64,000 nt of DNA from CAYPTB01 sp964413535 (GTDB lineage: Bacteria > Planctomycetota > UBA1135 > GCA-002686595): positions 35,525 through 99,524 of the forward strand of contig CAYPTB010000066.1 in NCBI GenBank assembly GCA_964413535.1. The letters are read 5' to 3'. Under the pieces are notes generated by a model. That model did no database searches, was not told the DNA's origin, and was given only the letters and a program-made list of their open reading frames with translations. How positions within the stretch are numbered: the stretch's first letter is position 1; each line of letters begins with the position of its first letter. Below, in pieces: positions 7,682-15,557 of the stretch. A program made the position numbers and the translations under genes.

Positions 7682-8437
7682 ATGAAGGACGACGATTTTC
7701 TGGAAGGTGAGGACGATCTGGCGTTCAATCCCTTCTTTGAGTGGATCGCCTTCTGGCGAACCATCAAGCATCGGAATCGTTTTCACCTGCCTCCCCAGTC
7801 GGAAGCGATTGTCAAGAAGACGGTCAGCTTGGTGAGACAGTCTGGAACCAGTACGATTGCGAAAGGAGACACACTCTTCAGATGCCGTATTCATGAGCCT
7901 GTTGATGACAGAACACCTCCTTGGTCTGACGTTCGGGAAGTGCGCCCGTATGCCGGAGACCAAATAGGCGCTCCCCCTGCCCCAAAGTGTTCAGCCGGGC
8001 GATTGAATCCGCGAGGTATTCCCTATCTCTACCTTGCAGATTCACCAGAAACCGCACTTGCAGAGATGCGACCTTGGCCGGGAGCTCATCTGACTGTGGG
8101 GAGCTTTATCATCCAGAGATCCCTGACGGTGGCGGACTTCACGCCATTCGTTGCTAGCGATTCTGGTCGAGTAAATGTTTGGCTTCGGTTTGTCGGGCGA
8201 GCAATCTCCATCCCCCAACATCCGGAGGATCCGCTCGGCTACCTACCGACACAGTACATTGCCGAGCTGTTCAAGGCAGAGGGCTTCGATGGCATCCGGT
8301 ATCCGAGCGCCATGAAAGAGGGGGGGCTCAATACCGCTTTGTTCGATCCCGAAGTTGCCAAACATAGCACGTCGCAAGTTGTTCAAGTCACGTGGGCAAA
8401 CTACGCGTTCGATAGCATTCAGAGCAGGCAAACCTAG
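7682..8437 (+). CDS. RES-domain protein
   Basis: This 251-residue protein has the RES fold in its C-terminal two thirds. LFRCRI supplies the Arg, YLADSPETALAEMRPWPG the Glu, and IRYPSAMKEGGLNTALFD the Ser-containing region before the Asn-x-Ala-Leu-Phe motif. RES domains resemble ADP-ribosyltransferases, and characterised toxins (Xre/RES systems) degrade NAD+. This protein is longer than solo RES toxins, with about 80 extra N-terminal residues. No complete Xre-type antitoxin lies next to it; only a HigA stub is found downstream on the other strand. The start has AAAGGAA upstream. Whether it is an orphan toxin or a longer RES enzyme with another role is open. Confidence 0.8.
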   Translation: MKDDDFLEGEDDLAFNPFFEWIAFWRTIKHRNRFHLPPQSEAIVKKTVSLVRQSGTSTIAKGDTLFRCRIHEPVDDRTPPWSDVREVRPYAGDQIGAPPAPKCSAGRLNPRGIPYLYLADSPETALAEMRPWPGAHLTVGSFIIQRSLTVADFTPFVASDSGRVNVWLRFVGRAISIPQHPEDPLGYLPTQYIAELFKAEGFDGIRYPSAMKEGGLNTALFDPEVAKHSTSQVVQVTWANYAFDSIQSRQT

Positions 8438-8476
8438 CACCCTCGTAACTTGGTAGGCAGCCGAAGCCACCGCCGC

Positions 8477-8608
8477 TCAAAGAGCAATGAAGCAAATCGG
8501 CATGAGCCTAGCACTAGTAACTCCCAGCGGCTCCAGGAAGTCATCGCGAAGGATCTCGCCGGGATGCGTCGGGATGCGGTTTGGCGGGGATCGTCGGCCG
8601 CGCCTCAC
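8477..8608 (-). pseudogene. higA: truncated HigA-family antitoxin gene
   Basis: The leftward frame gives RIPTHPGEILRDDFLEPLGV followed by TSARL, the unmistakable N-terminus of HigA/VapI antitoxins. It then breaks into MPICFIAL and a stop. Normal HigA proteins run about 90-110 residues with a full helix-turn-helix; here only the first third survives. I set the start at the GTG at 8608, giving 43 residues. It faces the RES gene tail-to-tail. No higB toxin is visible. Confidence 0.7.
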
Positions 8609-8613
8609 CTGGG

Positions 8614-8688
8614 TCAGTACCGAAGGTAGAGAACGAGACCTGCGATGAGCACGGCGGCGACAACGAGCCAGAAGGTCATCCTGCGCAT
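8614..8688 (-). CDS. candidate 24-aa membrane peptide
   Basis: An ATG frame encodes MRRMTFWLVVAAVLIAGLVL plus YLRY, a basic N-terminus and a single hydrophobic span flanked by aromatic/basic residues. Its stop is five bases before the start of the higA stub on the same strand. The layout of peptide plus antitoxin-like gene is suggestive, but there is no ribosome binding site and such short frames arise by chance. Confidence 0.25.
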   Translation of the reverse strand: MRRMTFWLVVAAVLIAGLVLYLRY

Positions 8689-8809
8689 GGTAGGGACGAT
8701 CGAAGTCTAGAGGTTCGCACCATTCGTGCGGCTGGAGCCAGCCGAGTGGCGCGAGTGGGTGGGGCGGGAGATGCTGCGGCGCTGACGGGAACGGTACGCT
8801 GTCGGCGAC

Positions 8810-9364
8810 ATGAGCGCGGGGCAGGTCGAGGTCGAGTTCGTGATGGACGACGTGTACCATCGAGAACTCCACACCGAATGGACTGCCGCGGTGGGATCGG
8901 GATGGCGCATTGACCGCGTCATGATCTGCATCACGGCCGTGCTGGCACTTGCCCTGGGTGCCGGTGCATGGACCCTGGGCCGTCCGCCGCTGCTCGCCCT
9001 TGCGATCGCTCTCGGCTGCGTGGCGTTGTTCGAGGCTTGGAAGCGAAAGCGTCGGAGAAGGATCTGGTTGGACTTCTGTCGAACACTGCCTTGGTTCGGC
9101 AAGAAGATGCGCATCGTCCTTCGGGGCGACGAACTGGTACAGGACAACGACTATCCGGGGGATCCGCGTTTCGAACGGACCGAGGCGATGCTTGCGACTC
9201 CCAACGGCTACCTCGTTCGATACCGCGCGGTTGCCGCCGTCGAGGTTCCCAATGCCGCCATCTCAGACGCAAGCGCGTCCGTGTACATTCCCCACCGCGC
9301 GATTCGCCCGCCGATGAGTCGAGAAGACTTCACGGGGAGGGTCGCTGCGCTTCGTCGCCTCTAA
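8810..9364 (+). CDS. YcxB-like membrane protein
   Basis: A 184-residue protein with the layout of YcxB-like family proteins. A short strand pair precedes the membrane (VEFVMDDVYHRELHTEW), then come two spans (ICITAVLALALGAGAWTLG, PPLLALAIALGCVALFEAW), a basic loop, and a C-terminal domain ending ASVYIPHRAIRPPMSREDF, the family's usual closing motif. Members are probably cytoplasm-facing membrane sensors of unknown function. The gene stands alone, with a leftward membrane gene downstream. Confidence 0.7.
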   Translation: MSAGQVEVEFVMDDVYHRELHTEWTAAVGSGWRIDRVMICITAVLALALGAGAWTLGRPPLLALAIALGCVALFEAWKRKRRRRIWLDFCRTLPWFGKKMRIVLRGDELVQDNDYPGDPRFERTEAMLATPNGYLVRYRAVAAVEVPNAAISDASASVYIPHRAIRPPMSREDFTGRVAALRRL

Positions 9365-9437
9365 CGCGCGCGCTGCCTTGGTGCGGTCCGTCGCGTGATG
9401 GGCTGGGCGGGAGAGATGGCCCGGGGGTGGGGGTGTT

Positions 9438-9764
9438 CTAGTCGCTGTTCAACAACACCGTGGCAAACACCACCACGCCGAACCCGAGTAGGAACAGGCC
9501 GAGAATGATCCCGGCGACGATGAAGGCGAATGGCAGAGCCCACTTTGGCTCGGAACGTGCCGCCTGGGAGGCGCCCTCACCCCACTTGCGTGTTGCGATG
9601 TACAGCGTGGCTGTAGCCAAGATGGCGATGCATGCCGCCGCCTGTGTGATATGGACGACGGCAAGGGAGAGGGATCCTAGGCTGCTCAGCATGGCTGCTG
9701 GGATGCAAAGCAACGCGTAAGCGACCTCGAGCAGGAGGAAACGTCGCAGGGAGCGGGCCTTCAT
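9438..9764 (-). CDS. small membrane protein, unknown function
   Basis: A 108-residue protein with three hydrophobic spans: LLLEVAYALLCIPAAMLSSL, LAVVHITQAAACIAILATAT and PFAFIVAGIILGLFLLGFGV. They are separated by one basic loop (TRKWGEGASQAARSEPK). I recognise no family motif. It is followed tail-to-tail by the YcxB-like gene and preceded on the same strand by the DUF1330 gene, 30 bases away. The two could form a transcription unit. Confidence 0.6.
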   Translation of the reverse strand: MKARSLRRFLLLEVAYALLCIPAAMLSSLGSLSLAVVHITQAAACIAILATATLYIATRKWGEGASQAARSEPKWALPFAFIVAGIILGLFLLGFGVVVFATVLLNSD

Positions 9765-9794
9765 GGAAGGGGCCGGGAGGGCGACACGCGGCGG

Positions 9795-10118
9795 TCAACC
9801 CGAGATGCGCTCGTATTCGGCGATTCGGGTGATGGCCTTCACCGCCGGCTCGAAGTGCTGCTTGCGGATGGCGAGGTACTTGGGGTCGCGGAAGAAGCTG
9901 CGCATCGCGTCGGCGCTCGGGAAGGCAATCACGAACACGCGGTTGATCGGCTCAGCGCTCTCACTTCGCAGCACCTCGTTGACGCGGAAGTCGTAGCGGA
10001 AGCGACCGCCGCAAGCCTCCAACAGAGGAATCATGCCCGCGCGATAGCGCTGGTAGCCGGCTTCATCCGTCACGTGGAGGCCGACGAGGGTCTCGTGGGT
10101 GGTCTGCTTGGGGCTCAT
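9795..10118 (-). CDS. DUF1330-type dimeric alpha+beta protein
   Basis: A 107-residue protein matching the DUF1330 (ferredoxin-like, dimeric alpha+beta barrel) pattern. GLHVTDEAGYQRYRAGMIPL is strand plus helix, followed by GGRFRYDFRVNEVL, NRVFVIAFPSADAMRSFF and a final helix with the conserved Tyr-Leu-Ala-Ile-Arg segment (DPKYLAIRKQHF). Family members are small cytoplasmic proteins of uncertain function related to antibiotic monooxygenase folds. It lies downstream of the radical SAM gene on the same strand, after about 160 bases. Confidence 0.75.
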   Translation of the reverse strand: MSPKQTTHETLVGLHVTDEAGYQRYRAGMIPLLEACGGRFRYDFRVNEVLRSESAEPINRVFVIAFPSADAMRSFFRDPKYLAIRKQHFEPAVKAITRIAEYERISG

Positions 10119-10281
10119 TGCGCTGGAACCTTCACGCGAGCTTGGTTGGGAGCGGGCGAAGGGGATCCACCGCGAACTGCCGGTTCAGCGTGTTCGGAGC
10201 CACGGGAAGGTCGTGGTTCGAGTCGGTCGTCCGCCGGAAGCCGCGTCGGATCCGTCCCCGCAGACCGTTACCCTACGCGGA

Positions 10282-12018
10282 TCAGGAAACGCTGCCGACG
10301 AGCTCGACGTCCAACCGCTCGATGCCGAGGCAGCGCAGGTAGACTACCTTGCCCGCGGCGAAGGGCGTCTCGAGCGTGCGGGCGAAGCCCCACGAGCCGT
10401 CGGCCTCGCGGCGCGCCTCGAGCGTGACGCGCACCTCGCCCTCCTCGGCGATCTCCAGCCGCGCGCCCTCGACGGCCGGGCCCGAGCGAACCTCGCTCAA
10501 GACCAGGCGCTTCTTCTCGGGAACCTGTCCGGCGGCCACGGGCACTCCGCTCGTCAGCACTACGCGCATCCGGTACCAGGTGTCCTCGCTGCCCCAGCGC
10601 GCCTCGTTGGCGCTCTCGACCACGTAGCAGTAGCGGCAGAACTTGAAGGAGCGGCCCGATGAGAGGCTCCTGCGCAGCTCCTGGTAGGTCCGGTTGTTCC
10701 AGACCTCGCGGAAGGAGTCGCCGCTCTCGTAGTGCCCCATGACGCGTCCGGCGCTCATCGACGGGTTGCAGCAGGGCGCGACGACGCCGTTGAAGTCGAC
10801 GTAGGATTCGCGCCAGGGGTAGAGGCACGGCGAGACCTTCTCGCGCCCGGGCGGCATGAGCGACGGGCCGAGCTGCGGCACTCCCCAGCGCAAGGCGTCC
10901 TTGACGCCGCGCTCGAGCAGACGCTCGACCCAGACGGCGTTGTCGCCGCCCTCGGCCTGGACGCGAAGCATCTCGGCCGAGGCCGGATCCTGGTCGAGGC
11001 GCTCGTGGAGGAGGGGGTCGAAGGGCAGCGTCTCCAGGCGCTCGCGGCCCTGCTCCAGCAGGGTCTCGGCGTCCAGCGGCTCGTAGGGAGCCTCGACGTG
11101 ACCCGCGGGGATCGCCAGGCGCTCCGGCAGGAGCACGCGGACACCGAGGCGCTGCGCCGTCGCCTGCGCCTCGTCGAGGCTGCGATTGGCGAGCTCGCGG
11201 TGGCGGTCGAGGGAGTCGGCATCGTTGAGTCCGGCGTGGATGTAGGCGTAGTCCACCGCGACCTGGTCGACCGCGAAGGCGTGCGCCAGCTCGATCAGGC
11301 GCGGGAGCTCGGCCACGTTGCGCCACTGGAGGATGTGGCTGAACTCGAGGCGCGGGCGCGGAACGTGGCGCGGGAGCGCCTCGCGGGCTTCGTTGAAGCG
11401 CCGCAGGTTCTCGAGCACGCGCGGGAACAGGGCCCCGCGGCGGATGGCGTTGAATACCGGCTCGCTGGCGCCGTCCATCGAGACCACCAGCGTTCCCAGC
11501 GCGGGCAAGAGGTGCTCCATCAGCCCCTTGCGCGCCAGCGGCATGCCGTTGGTCGTGAGCGAGGCGCGCACGCCGTAGGTCGCCAGCAAATCCAGCTCGT
11601 CGAAGATCGTGCGCGAGATCAGGGGTTCGCCGGAGACCGTCAAGGCGACCGTGTGCAGGTGTGGGAAGAGCTCGTGTCCGAGGCTGGCGAAGCGCTCCCA
11701 ACCCATGTCGGGCAGCGACATGTTGTCGACCTGGTCGAGCTGCTTGAAGCACATGTTGCAGGTCAGGTTGCACTTGTGCGTGTTGCCGATCGTCATCAGC
11801 GTCGGGTACGCCGCGCAGACGTCGGGTCGCTCGCGCCGCTCGCGCTCCGCCAGGCGCTCGTTCTCGGCCTTCAGCGCCGCAAGCGCCGCCAGGTCGAGGT
11901 ACGCGTGGGGCGAGCCGGGATGCCGTCGGCGCCAGGCGGCCAGCCGCTCCTGGTGCACGTCCTCCCTACTCGTGTCGAGCTCCAGCGGCGGCAGCGGCTT
12001 GCGGGCGTCCAGATCCAT
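10282..12018 (-). CDS. radical SAM/SPASM enzyme
   Basis: This 578-residue protein carries the [4Fe-4S]/SAM motif CNLTCNMC at about residue 83 (preceded by TIGNTHK), VSGEPL as the glycine-rich strand, and a C-terminal SPASM-type cysteine cluster: PCLYPWRESYVDFNG, VVAPCCNPSMSAG and FKFCRYCY. The pattern YVDFNGxVxPCC is typical of SPASM enzymes that modify peptides, proteins or cofactor precursors. An insertion of about 120 residues separates the barrel from the SPASM part, and about 90 residues of beta-rich sequence follow it. The N-terminal 70 residues are helical. No precursor peptide is adjacent, so the substrate is unknown. The gene is GC-rich like the chromosome core. Confidence 0.85.
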   Translation of the reverse strand: MDLDARKPLPPLELDTSREDVHQERLAAWRRRHPGSPHAYLDLAALAALKAENERLAERERRERPDVCAAYPTLMTIGNTHKCNLTCNMCFKQLDQVDNMSLPDMGWERFASLGHELFPHLHTVALTVSGEPLISRTIFDELDLLATYGVRASLTTNGMPLARKGLMEHLLPALGTLVVSMDGASEPVFNAIRRGALFPRVLENLRRFNEAREALPRHVPRPRLEFSHILQWRNVAELPRLIELAHAFAVDQVAVDYAYIHAGLNDADSLDRHRELANRSLDEAQATAQRLGVRVLLPERLAIPAGHVEAPYEPLDAETLLEQGRERLETLPFDPLLHERLDQDPASAEMLRVQAEGGDNAVWVERLLERGVKDALRWGVPQLGPSLMPPGREKVSPCLYPWRESYVDFNGVVAPCCNPSMSAGRVMGHYESGDSFREVWNNRTYQELRRSLSSGRSFKFCRYCYVVESANEARWGSEDTWYRMRVVLTSGVPVAAGQVPEKKRLVLSEVRSGPAVEGARLEIAEEGEVRVTLEARREADGSWGFARTLETPFAAGKVVYLRCLGIERLDVELVGSVS

Positions 12019-12439
12019 GCGAGGACCGCGATTCTAAGGGATGCCGGCTGCCGAGCGAGCAGTATCCACCCGTTCGTCGCGTTCGACCCTCGCCGAAACC
12101 TCGAAACCAACGGTGACTCTATCACACTTGTGAAGAAAGCAATGAGTAACGGATGATGAGTTGCGATGCATCATCTTGTCGATTCCAGCGGAAAACGATG
12201 ATGGCGACTCGGACCCGGCAATGGAAAAGATCGGTTGCGCGCTCAACGTTCCGTCCGTGGAATCGAAGGAGAATGCGCCGACTCCGGTGGGTGATGCGGC
12301 ACGGTGTCCCTCCAAGTCCACTGTTGTCCATCTAGTTAGCGTGCCGGTGGACCCACTCGGCGTGATACTTGGCTCAATCCGTGCCGGCCATGTAATCCGC
12401 CGCGAACCTCATTCGACTCCCACTCCAGCCGGCCGCTCG
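12019..12439. other. gene-free stretch between leftward genes
   Basis: It holds the upstream region of the radical SAM gene and the downstream region of the FG-GAP gene. A plus-strand open frame covers part of it, but its translation is irregular and has no ribosome binding site. I see nothing else here. Confidence 0.4.
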
Positions 12440-13642
12440 TTAGTTGGCCTCGAAGACATAAGCTGCACCGTCCGGATTGGCTCCGATAGCCCCAACGAGG
12501 AGCGTTCCATCCCTATGCACCATTGACCACCCAAACCCGTCGCCTTTTTCTGTGTCAGTAGCCGCAAACTTATTGACTAAGTGCCAGGCAGGCATGTTGT
12601 GACCATTGCGACGCAGTTTGAATTGATAAGCGGTACCCGTCTGGTCCCCTGCGGTTTCAGCTAAATAGGCACCAACAAAGACCGTTTTCTCACCTATAGC
12701 CACGGAGAATCCAAACAAATCGTCTTCATGACCCTTGGCAGCCAATCGCCCTACGTTCGTCCACGATCCGCTCAGGGCGTTCTTCGCGTAGGCATAGGCG
12801 GCACCTCTGCCAGTACCCCCGCCGCTTGGATGGTTACGCGGCGCTCCAACCACAACCATATCGGCCCTTGTTGCCACGCAATGCCCAAATTCGGCGCCGC
12901 TAGTCGCGCCCGTCGGCTCGAGCCTAGCTGTTTGCACCCAACCATCAGCCACCGAATCATGTTCGAAGACATACGCAACGCCTGTCCTCGTGCCATTGAC
13001 CTTACCCCTGGGAGCGCCTACCACCAGCCGATTGTCGTCGAGTACGACACTGAATCCAAACGACTCGTCGGCAGAACTCCCCGTGAGCCAAGAATTTTCA
13101 ACCCAGGTGTCGTCGGCGGTGTCAGTGGCGTCGAGACCCGGATCAAGGCGGTAGGTGACGACCGAGCCTCCAAGCAGGGAGCCACCGATTGCCACTTCGT
13201 GGGCCCCGATCGACACGGAGAATGATTGATTGGGCACAGAAATCTCGTGAATCCACTGACCGTTCCGAATCCGAAAGATGTACGTCCGAAGGTCGCTAGT
13301 GACCGCAATGCGATCAGCGGATGCGGAAAGCCCCCTTCCAAATCCAAGAAAGGGAGTGGCGTCGTGCGGCGCAATCTTGGCAAACAGAGGCGCAGACTGG
13401 GCGGTTGTGGTTGTCTGAAAAACGAAAACCGCGCCCGATTCGTCCTCGAACTCGGAATCGCCAGGATCTCCAATAACCCATGTACCGTCGCCGATCGCTG
13501 TAGCGGAACCGAAGGAAACAAAGCCGCTAAGTGGGGTAGGAGACGTCAGTTTTGTGACCTCTGTGGGCGCTTGATGCTCGGCAATCCGTCCAGAACTGGC
13601 GAAAGCGAGATACGAGCAGCAGATGATATTGCCAATGTACAT
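12440..13642 (-). CDS. secreted FG-GAP repeat protein
   Basis: This 400-residue protein starts at the ATG at 13642 with AAGAAGGGG upstream. The frame continues further upstream, but that part would translate the intergenic repeat. After a weak signal region come about seven beta-propeller repeats of the FG-GAP class, seen as FGSATAIGDGTWVIGDPG, SFGFSVVLDDNRLVVGAPRG, EFGHCVATRADMVVVGAPR, LFGFSVAIGEKTVFVGAYL and GFGWSMVHRDGTLLVGAIG. Such proteins form integrin-alpha-like propellers outside the cytoplasm; the ligand is unknown. Its DNA is AT-richer than the similar protein at 25391-27154, and repeat copy B lies 50 bases upstream, so I group it with the accessory cassettes. Confidence 0.8.
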   Translation of the reverse strand: MYIGNIICCSYLAFASSGRIAEHQAPTEVTKLTSPTPLSGFVSFGSATAIGDGTWVIGDPGDSEFEDESGAVFVFQTTTTAQSAPLFAKIAPHDATPFLGFGRGLSASADRIAVTSDLRTYIFRIRNGQWIHEISVPNQSFSVSIGAHEVAIGGSLLGGSVVTYRLDPGLDATDTADDTWVENSWLTGSSADESFGFSVVLDDNRLVVGAPRGKVNGTRTGVAYVFEHDSVADGWVQTARLEPTGATSGAEFGHCVATRADMVVVGAPRNHPSGGGTGRGAAYAYAKNALSGSWTNVGRLAAKGHEDDLFGFSVAIGEKTVFVGAYLAETAGDQTGTAYQFKLRRNGHNMPAWHLVNKFAATDTEKGDGFGWSMVHRDGTLLVGAIGANPDGAAYVFEAN

Positions 13643-13692
13643 GAGCGCTACCCCTTCTTGTAGGTTACGGAAGTGATAGAGGGTCCGCTCTG

Positions 13693-13780
13693 GTGTTGCA
13701 CTAACTGTTGCTGGACGATCTTCACGGCTGAAGGGCCAATCGCGCGCGGCTGGCGCGGCCCGCCCGCATCCTACCGCGGA
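13693..13780 (-). repeat. dispersed intergenic repeat, copy B
   Basis: It shares GTGTTGCACTAACTGTTGCT, CTTCACGGCTG, GCGCGCGG and CATCCTACCGCG with copy A at 4103-4196. The terminal hairpin is degraded (CCTACCGCGGAATCC). It lies upstream of the FG-GAP gene start and overlaps the end of the transposase-tail frame. Confidence 0.75.
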
Positions 13781-14081
13781 ATCCAACTCCTGCATGCCGG
13801 AGGAGCCGAGCTGTGAAGACCGTCCGCCACGTCAGGGTGCGGGAGACGAGTCCAGCTTGCCGGGCGGGCGTGCGAATCTCGCGACCGAACTCGAAGGACT
13901 TGTGCGGCCGGATGAAGTTGAAGTAGCGGAGCAGCTCGAGCTGCCCGAAGAGGCTCTCTTCGGAGCGGCACAGCGCGGTGGTCTTGCGCTGGAGGCAGGC
14001 GAGCGGACGTCGGGTGATGAGGTTGAGGCGCTCGACGAAGGACGTGTGGACCGAGTACCAACGCGACCGGCCTCGTCCCGT
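13722..14081 (-). pseudogene. C-terminal fragment of an IS transposase
   Basis: The leftward frame between TAG at 14082 and TGA at 13722 reads WYSVHTSFVERLNLITRRPL, then ALCRSEESLFGQLELLRYF, then NFIRPHKSFEFGREIRTP. The motif T-S-[FY]-V-E-R-x-N plus [YF]N-F-x-R-x-H-K is the C-terminal end of DDE transposases of the IS1-related type; the Glu is the catalytic residue of that region. The N-terminal domain and first catalytic Asp are absent, and no start codon or terminal inverted repeats are visible. The last 30-odd codons run into repeat copy B and are probably not transposase. Confidence 0.65.
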
Positions 14082-14669
14082 CTACTCGAGCTGCAGAAGG
14101 GAGCGCAGCTCGGAACGGGCTCCTTCGTCCAGAAGGCCGTAGCGGACCCATGTCACGAGGCCGCCGGCGTCGACGACCAGCGTGAGCGGGACTCTCGTCA
14201 TCTTGGCCAGGGGGACCTGCAGGGAGTCGACCAGCTCGTAGCGGTGGAAGGCCAGGTCATTCCAGGCCGGGATGCCTTCTTCTAGCGCGCCGAGACCGTC
14301 GAGTTGGATGCCGACCACGGACACGGGCGGAGCCAGTTGCGCCGACAGCTCGTTCCACACCGGGAGCATCGTCGGGCAGATCGAACAGCCCCGGGAGTAG
14401 ACGAACAAAAGCAGGCTCTCGAATTCGCCGTCGAATCCGACGCGGTGGGCCGCCCCTCCCTCGCCGACGAGGTCGAACGGCTCCATGAACTCGCCGGGCT
14501 CGAAACGGGCGGGCGGGGACGGGGCGGGAAGGCCCTCGGACGCCTCGACCTCCTCGGTGCGGGCGGCCTTCAGCGCGCGGTTCTCGCGGGCGAGGAGGAC
14601 GACCTGGACCGCCAACACGATGCTTACGAGAGACAGTACGAGAGGGAAGCCAGGCTTGGGTCTTCGCAT
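14082..14669 (-). CDS. membrane-anchored thioredoxin-fold protein (TlpA/AhpC-like)
   Basis: A 195-residue protein. Residues 8-28 form a membrane anchor (FPLVLSLVSIVLAVQVVLLA), then comes a charged linker and a thioredoxin-like domain from about 70. Its redox site is YSRGCSICPTMLPVW, a CxxC (CSIC) at the start of the helix, and the cis-proline loop is MTRVPLTLVVD. It should face the periplasm and act in disulfide exchange or peroxide/thiol chemistry, like TlpA/ResA. The following strand/turn DAGGLVTWVRYG fits the fold. The stop abuts the transposase fragment. A secreted six-cysteine microprotein lies on the opposite strand, divergently, 150 bases away. Confidence 0.8.
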   Translation of the reverse strand: MRRPKPGFPLVLSLVSIVLAVQVVLLARENRALKAARTEEVEASEGLPAPSPPARFEPGEFMEPFDLVGEGGAAHRVGFDGEFESLLLFVYSRGCSICPTMLPVWNELSAQLAPPVSVVGIQLDGLGALEEGIPAWNDLAFHRYELVDSLQVPLAKMTRVPLTLVVDAGGLVTWVRYGLLDEGARSELRSLLQLE

Positions 14670-14818
14670 GGATACCCGATGAGGATCATCCCCGAATCGA
14701 TCCGAGCGGCCGAAGGAGTGTTGACGGCTCCCGGGGTCGCGGCGACCATGGCCGAGCCGACGGCTTGCTCGACCGCTGGTGTCCCGCGCCGTCGATCTGA
14801 TTCTACAGGAGGTAACGG

Positions 14819-15031
14819 ATGAAGAAGATCGTCACGACGGCTCTGTTCGGCGCGATCGCGTTCGGTTTCTTCGCGATCGCGACGCCCGAGCCCGCCTTCG
14901 CCGGCAAGGGCAAGCCCAAGCCCCCGCCGCCTCCGGCCTGCGGCTGCGCGGAGGTGATCGTCATCGGCGACATCGTCTGCGTGCTCGAGGACTGCGGGTT
15001 CGACTGCGTCTACGTCTGCACGGGCCTGTAA
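14819..15031 (+). CDS. secreted six-cysteine microprotein
   Basis: This 70-residue precursor is preceded by AGGAGG seven bases before the ATG. It has a classic signal peptide (MKKIVTTALFGAIAFGFFAI, cleavage after PAFA) and a mature part of about 42 residues: GKGKPKPPPPPACGCAEVI, then IVCVLEDCGFDCVYVCTGL. Six cysteines in 30 residues, after a basic/polyproline stretch, suggest three disulfides or metal binding. I know no family. The divergent thioredoxin-fold gene could be its oxidase, but that is only inference. The strong ribosome binding site and clean signal peptide make a real gene likely. Confidence 0.75.
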   Translation: MKKIVTTALFGAIAFGFFAIATPEPAFAGKGKPKPPPPPACGCAEVIVIGDIVCVLEDCGFDCVYVCTGL

Positions 15032-15111
15032 GGCCTCAAACACGCGAGGCTGTCCCGCCGAGACAGCGCCGGGGCAGCCTCGCTCACTCTCTGACGCGAC
15101 GCAGCGGCGAG

Positions 15112-15360
15112 CTGTGAGTCGTCCGAGCCGCCGCCGACCGCGGAGTTCCGGTCCTGAGGGTGAGCACGTTCCCCAGCCGTCGTCGGCGTACTGGACTTCG
15201 TCGATGACCGAGCCCGAGCCGGGAGTCGCGTTGTCGTACTGGGTGACGAGCTCGGTCTGGCCACGGCCGGTGTAGTCATCGAGGTGCGCCGCACGGCCCC
15301 GTCGAAGCCGGAGATGACGGTCGTGATCCGCCGGTGCGTCTTGCGGCCGCCGGTGTCGAG
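15112..15360 (-). pseudogene. Rhs/YD-repeat gene fragment
   Basis: Read leftward in shifting frames it gives THRRITTVISGFDGAVRR, then DDYTGRGQTELVTQYDNA and SVIDEVQYADDGWG, then after another frame change DRNSAVGGGSDD. Phrases such as TGRGxxELVTxYDN and IDEVQYxYDGWGN are characteristic of Rhs/YD-repeat proteins. At least two frameshifts and the lack of both ends show it is debris of a large Rhs gene. The sequence to 15557 on its right holds nothing I recognise. Confidence 0.6.
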
Positions 15361-15557
15361 CCTCGGTCGCTCACTCAGTCGAAAATGGGACTTTTTCTCT
15401 GCGTCCTTCAGAGTGTACGACCGTTGCGCGCTGTTGAACTGTCATTGAAGGCTCACCACGAAGCGGTCCTCGTAGGGTCCAGCGAGGTTGATGACGACGG
15501 GACTCCCTTGACCGGGACATCCGCGCGACTCTCGCGCACCAAGAGAAGGCTAGTGAC

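Noticed and set aside
8614..8688. Type I toxin peptide next to the higA stub
   Set aside because: The peptide is hydrophobic enough, but there is no ribosome binding site and no visible antisense RNA promoter. It is kept only as a low-confidence frame.
12161..12526. Plus-strand 120-codon frame overlapping the end of the FG-GAP gene
   Set aside because: It has no ribosome binding site and no protein-like pattern, and it overlaps a well-supported gene on the other strand.
4103..13780. Dispersed repeat copies read as true integron attC sites
   Set aside because: I could not place matching RYYYAAC and GTTRRRY ends in all three copies, and no integrase is visible. I report the repeat as cassette-like only.
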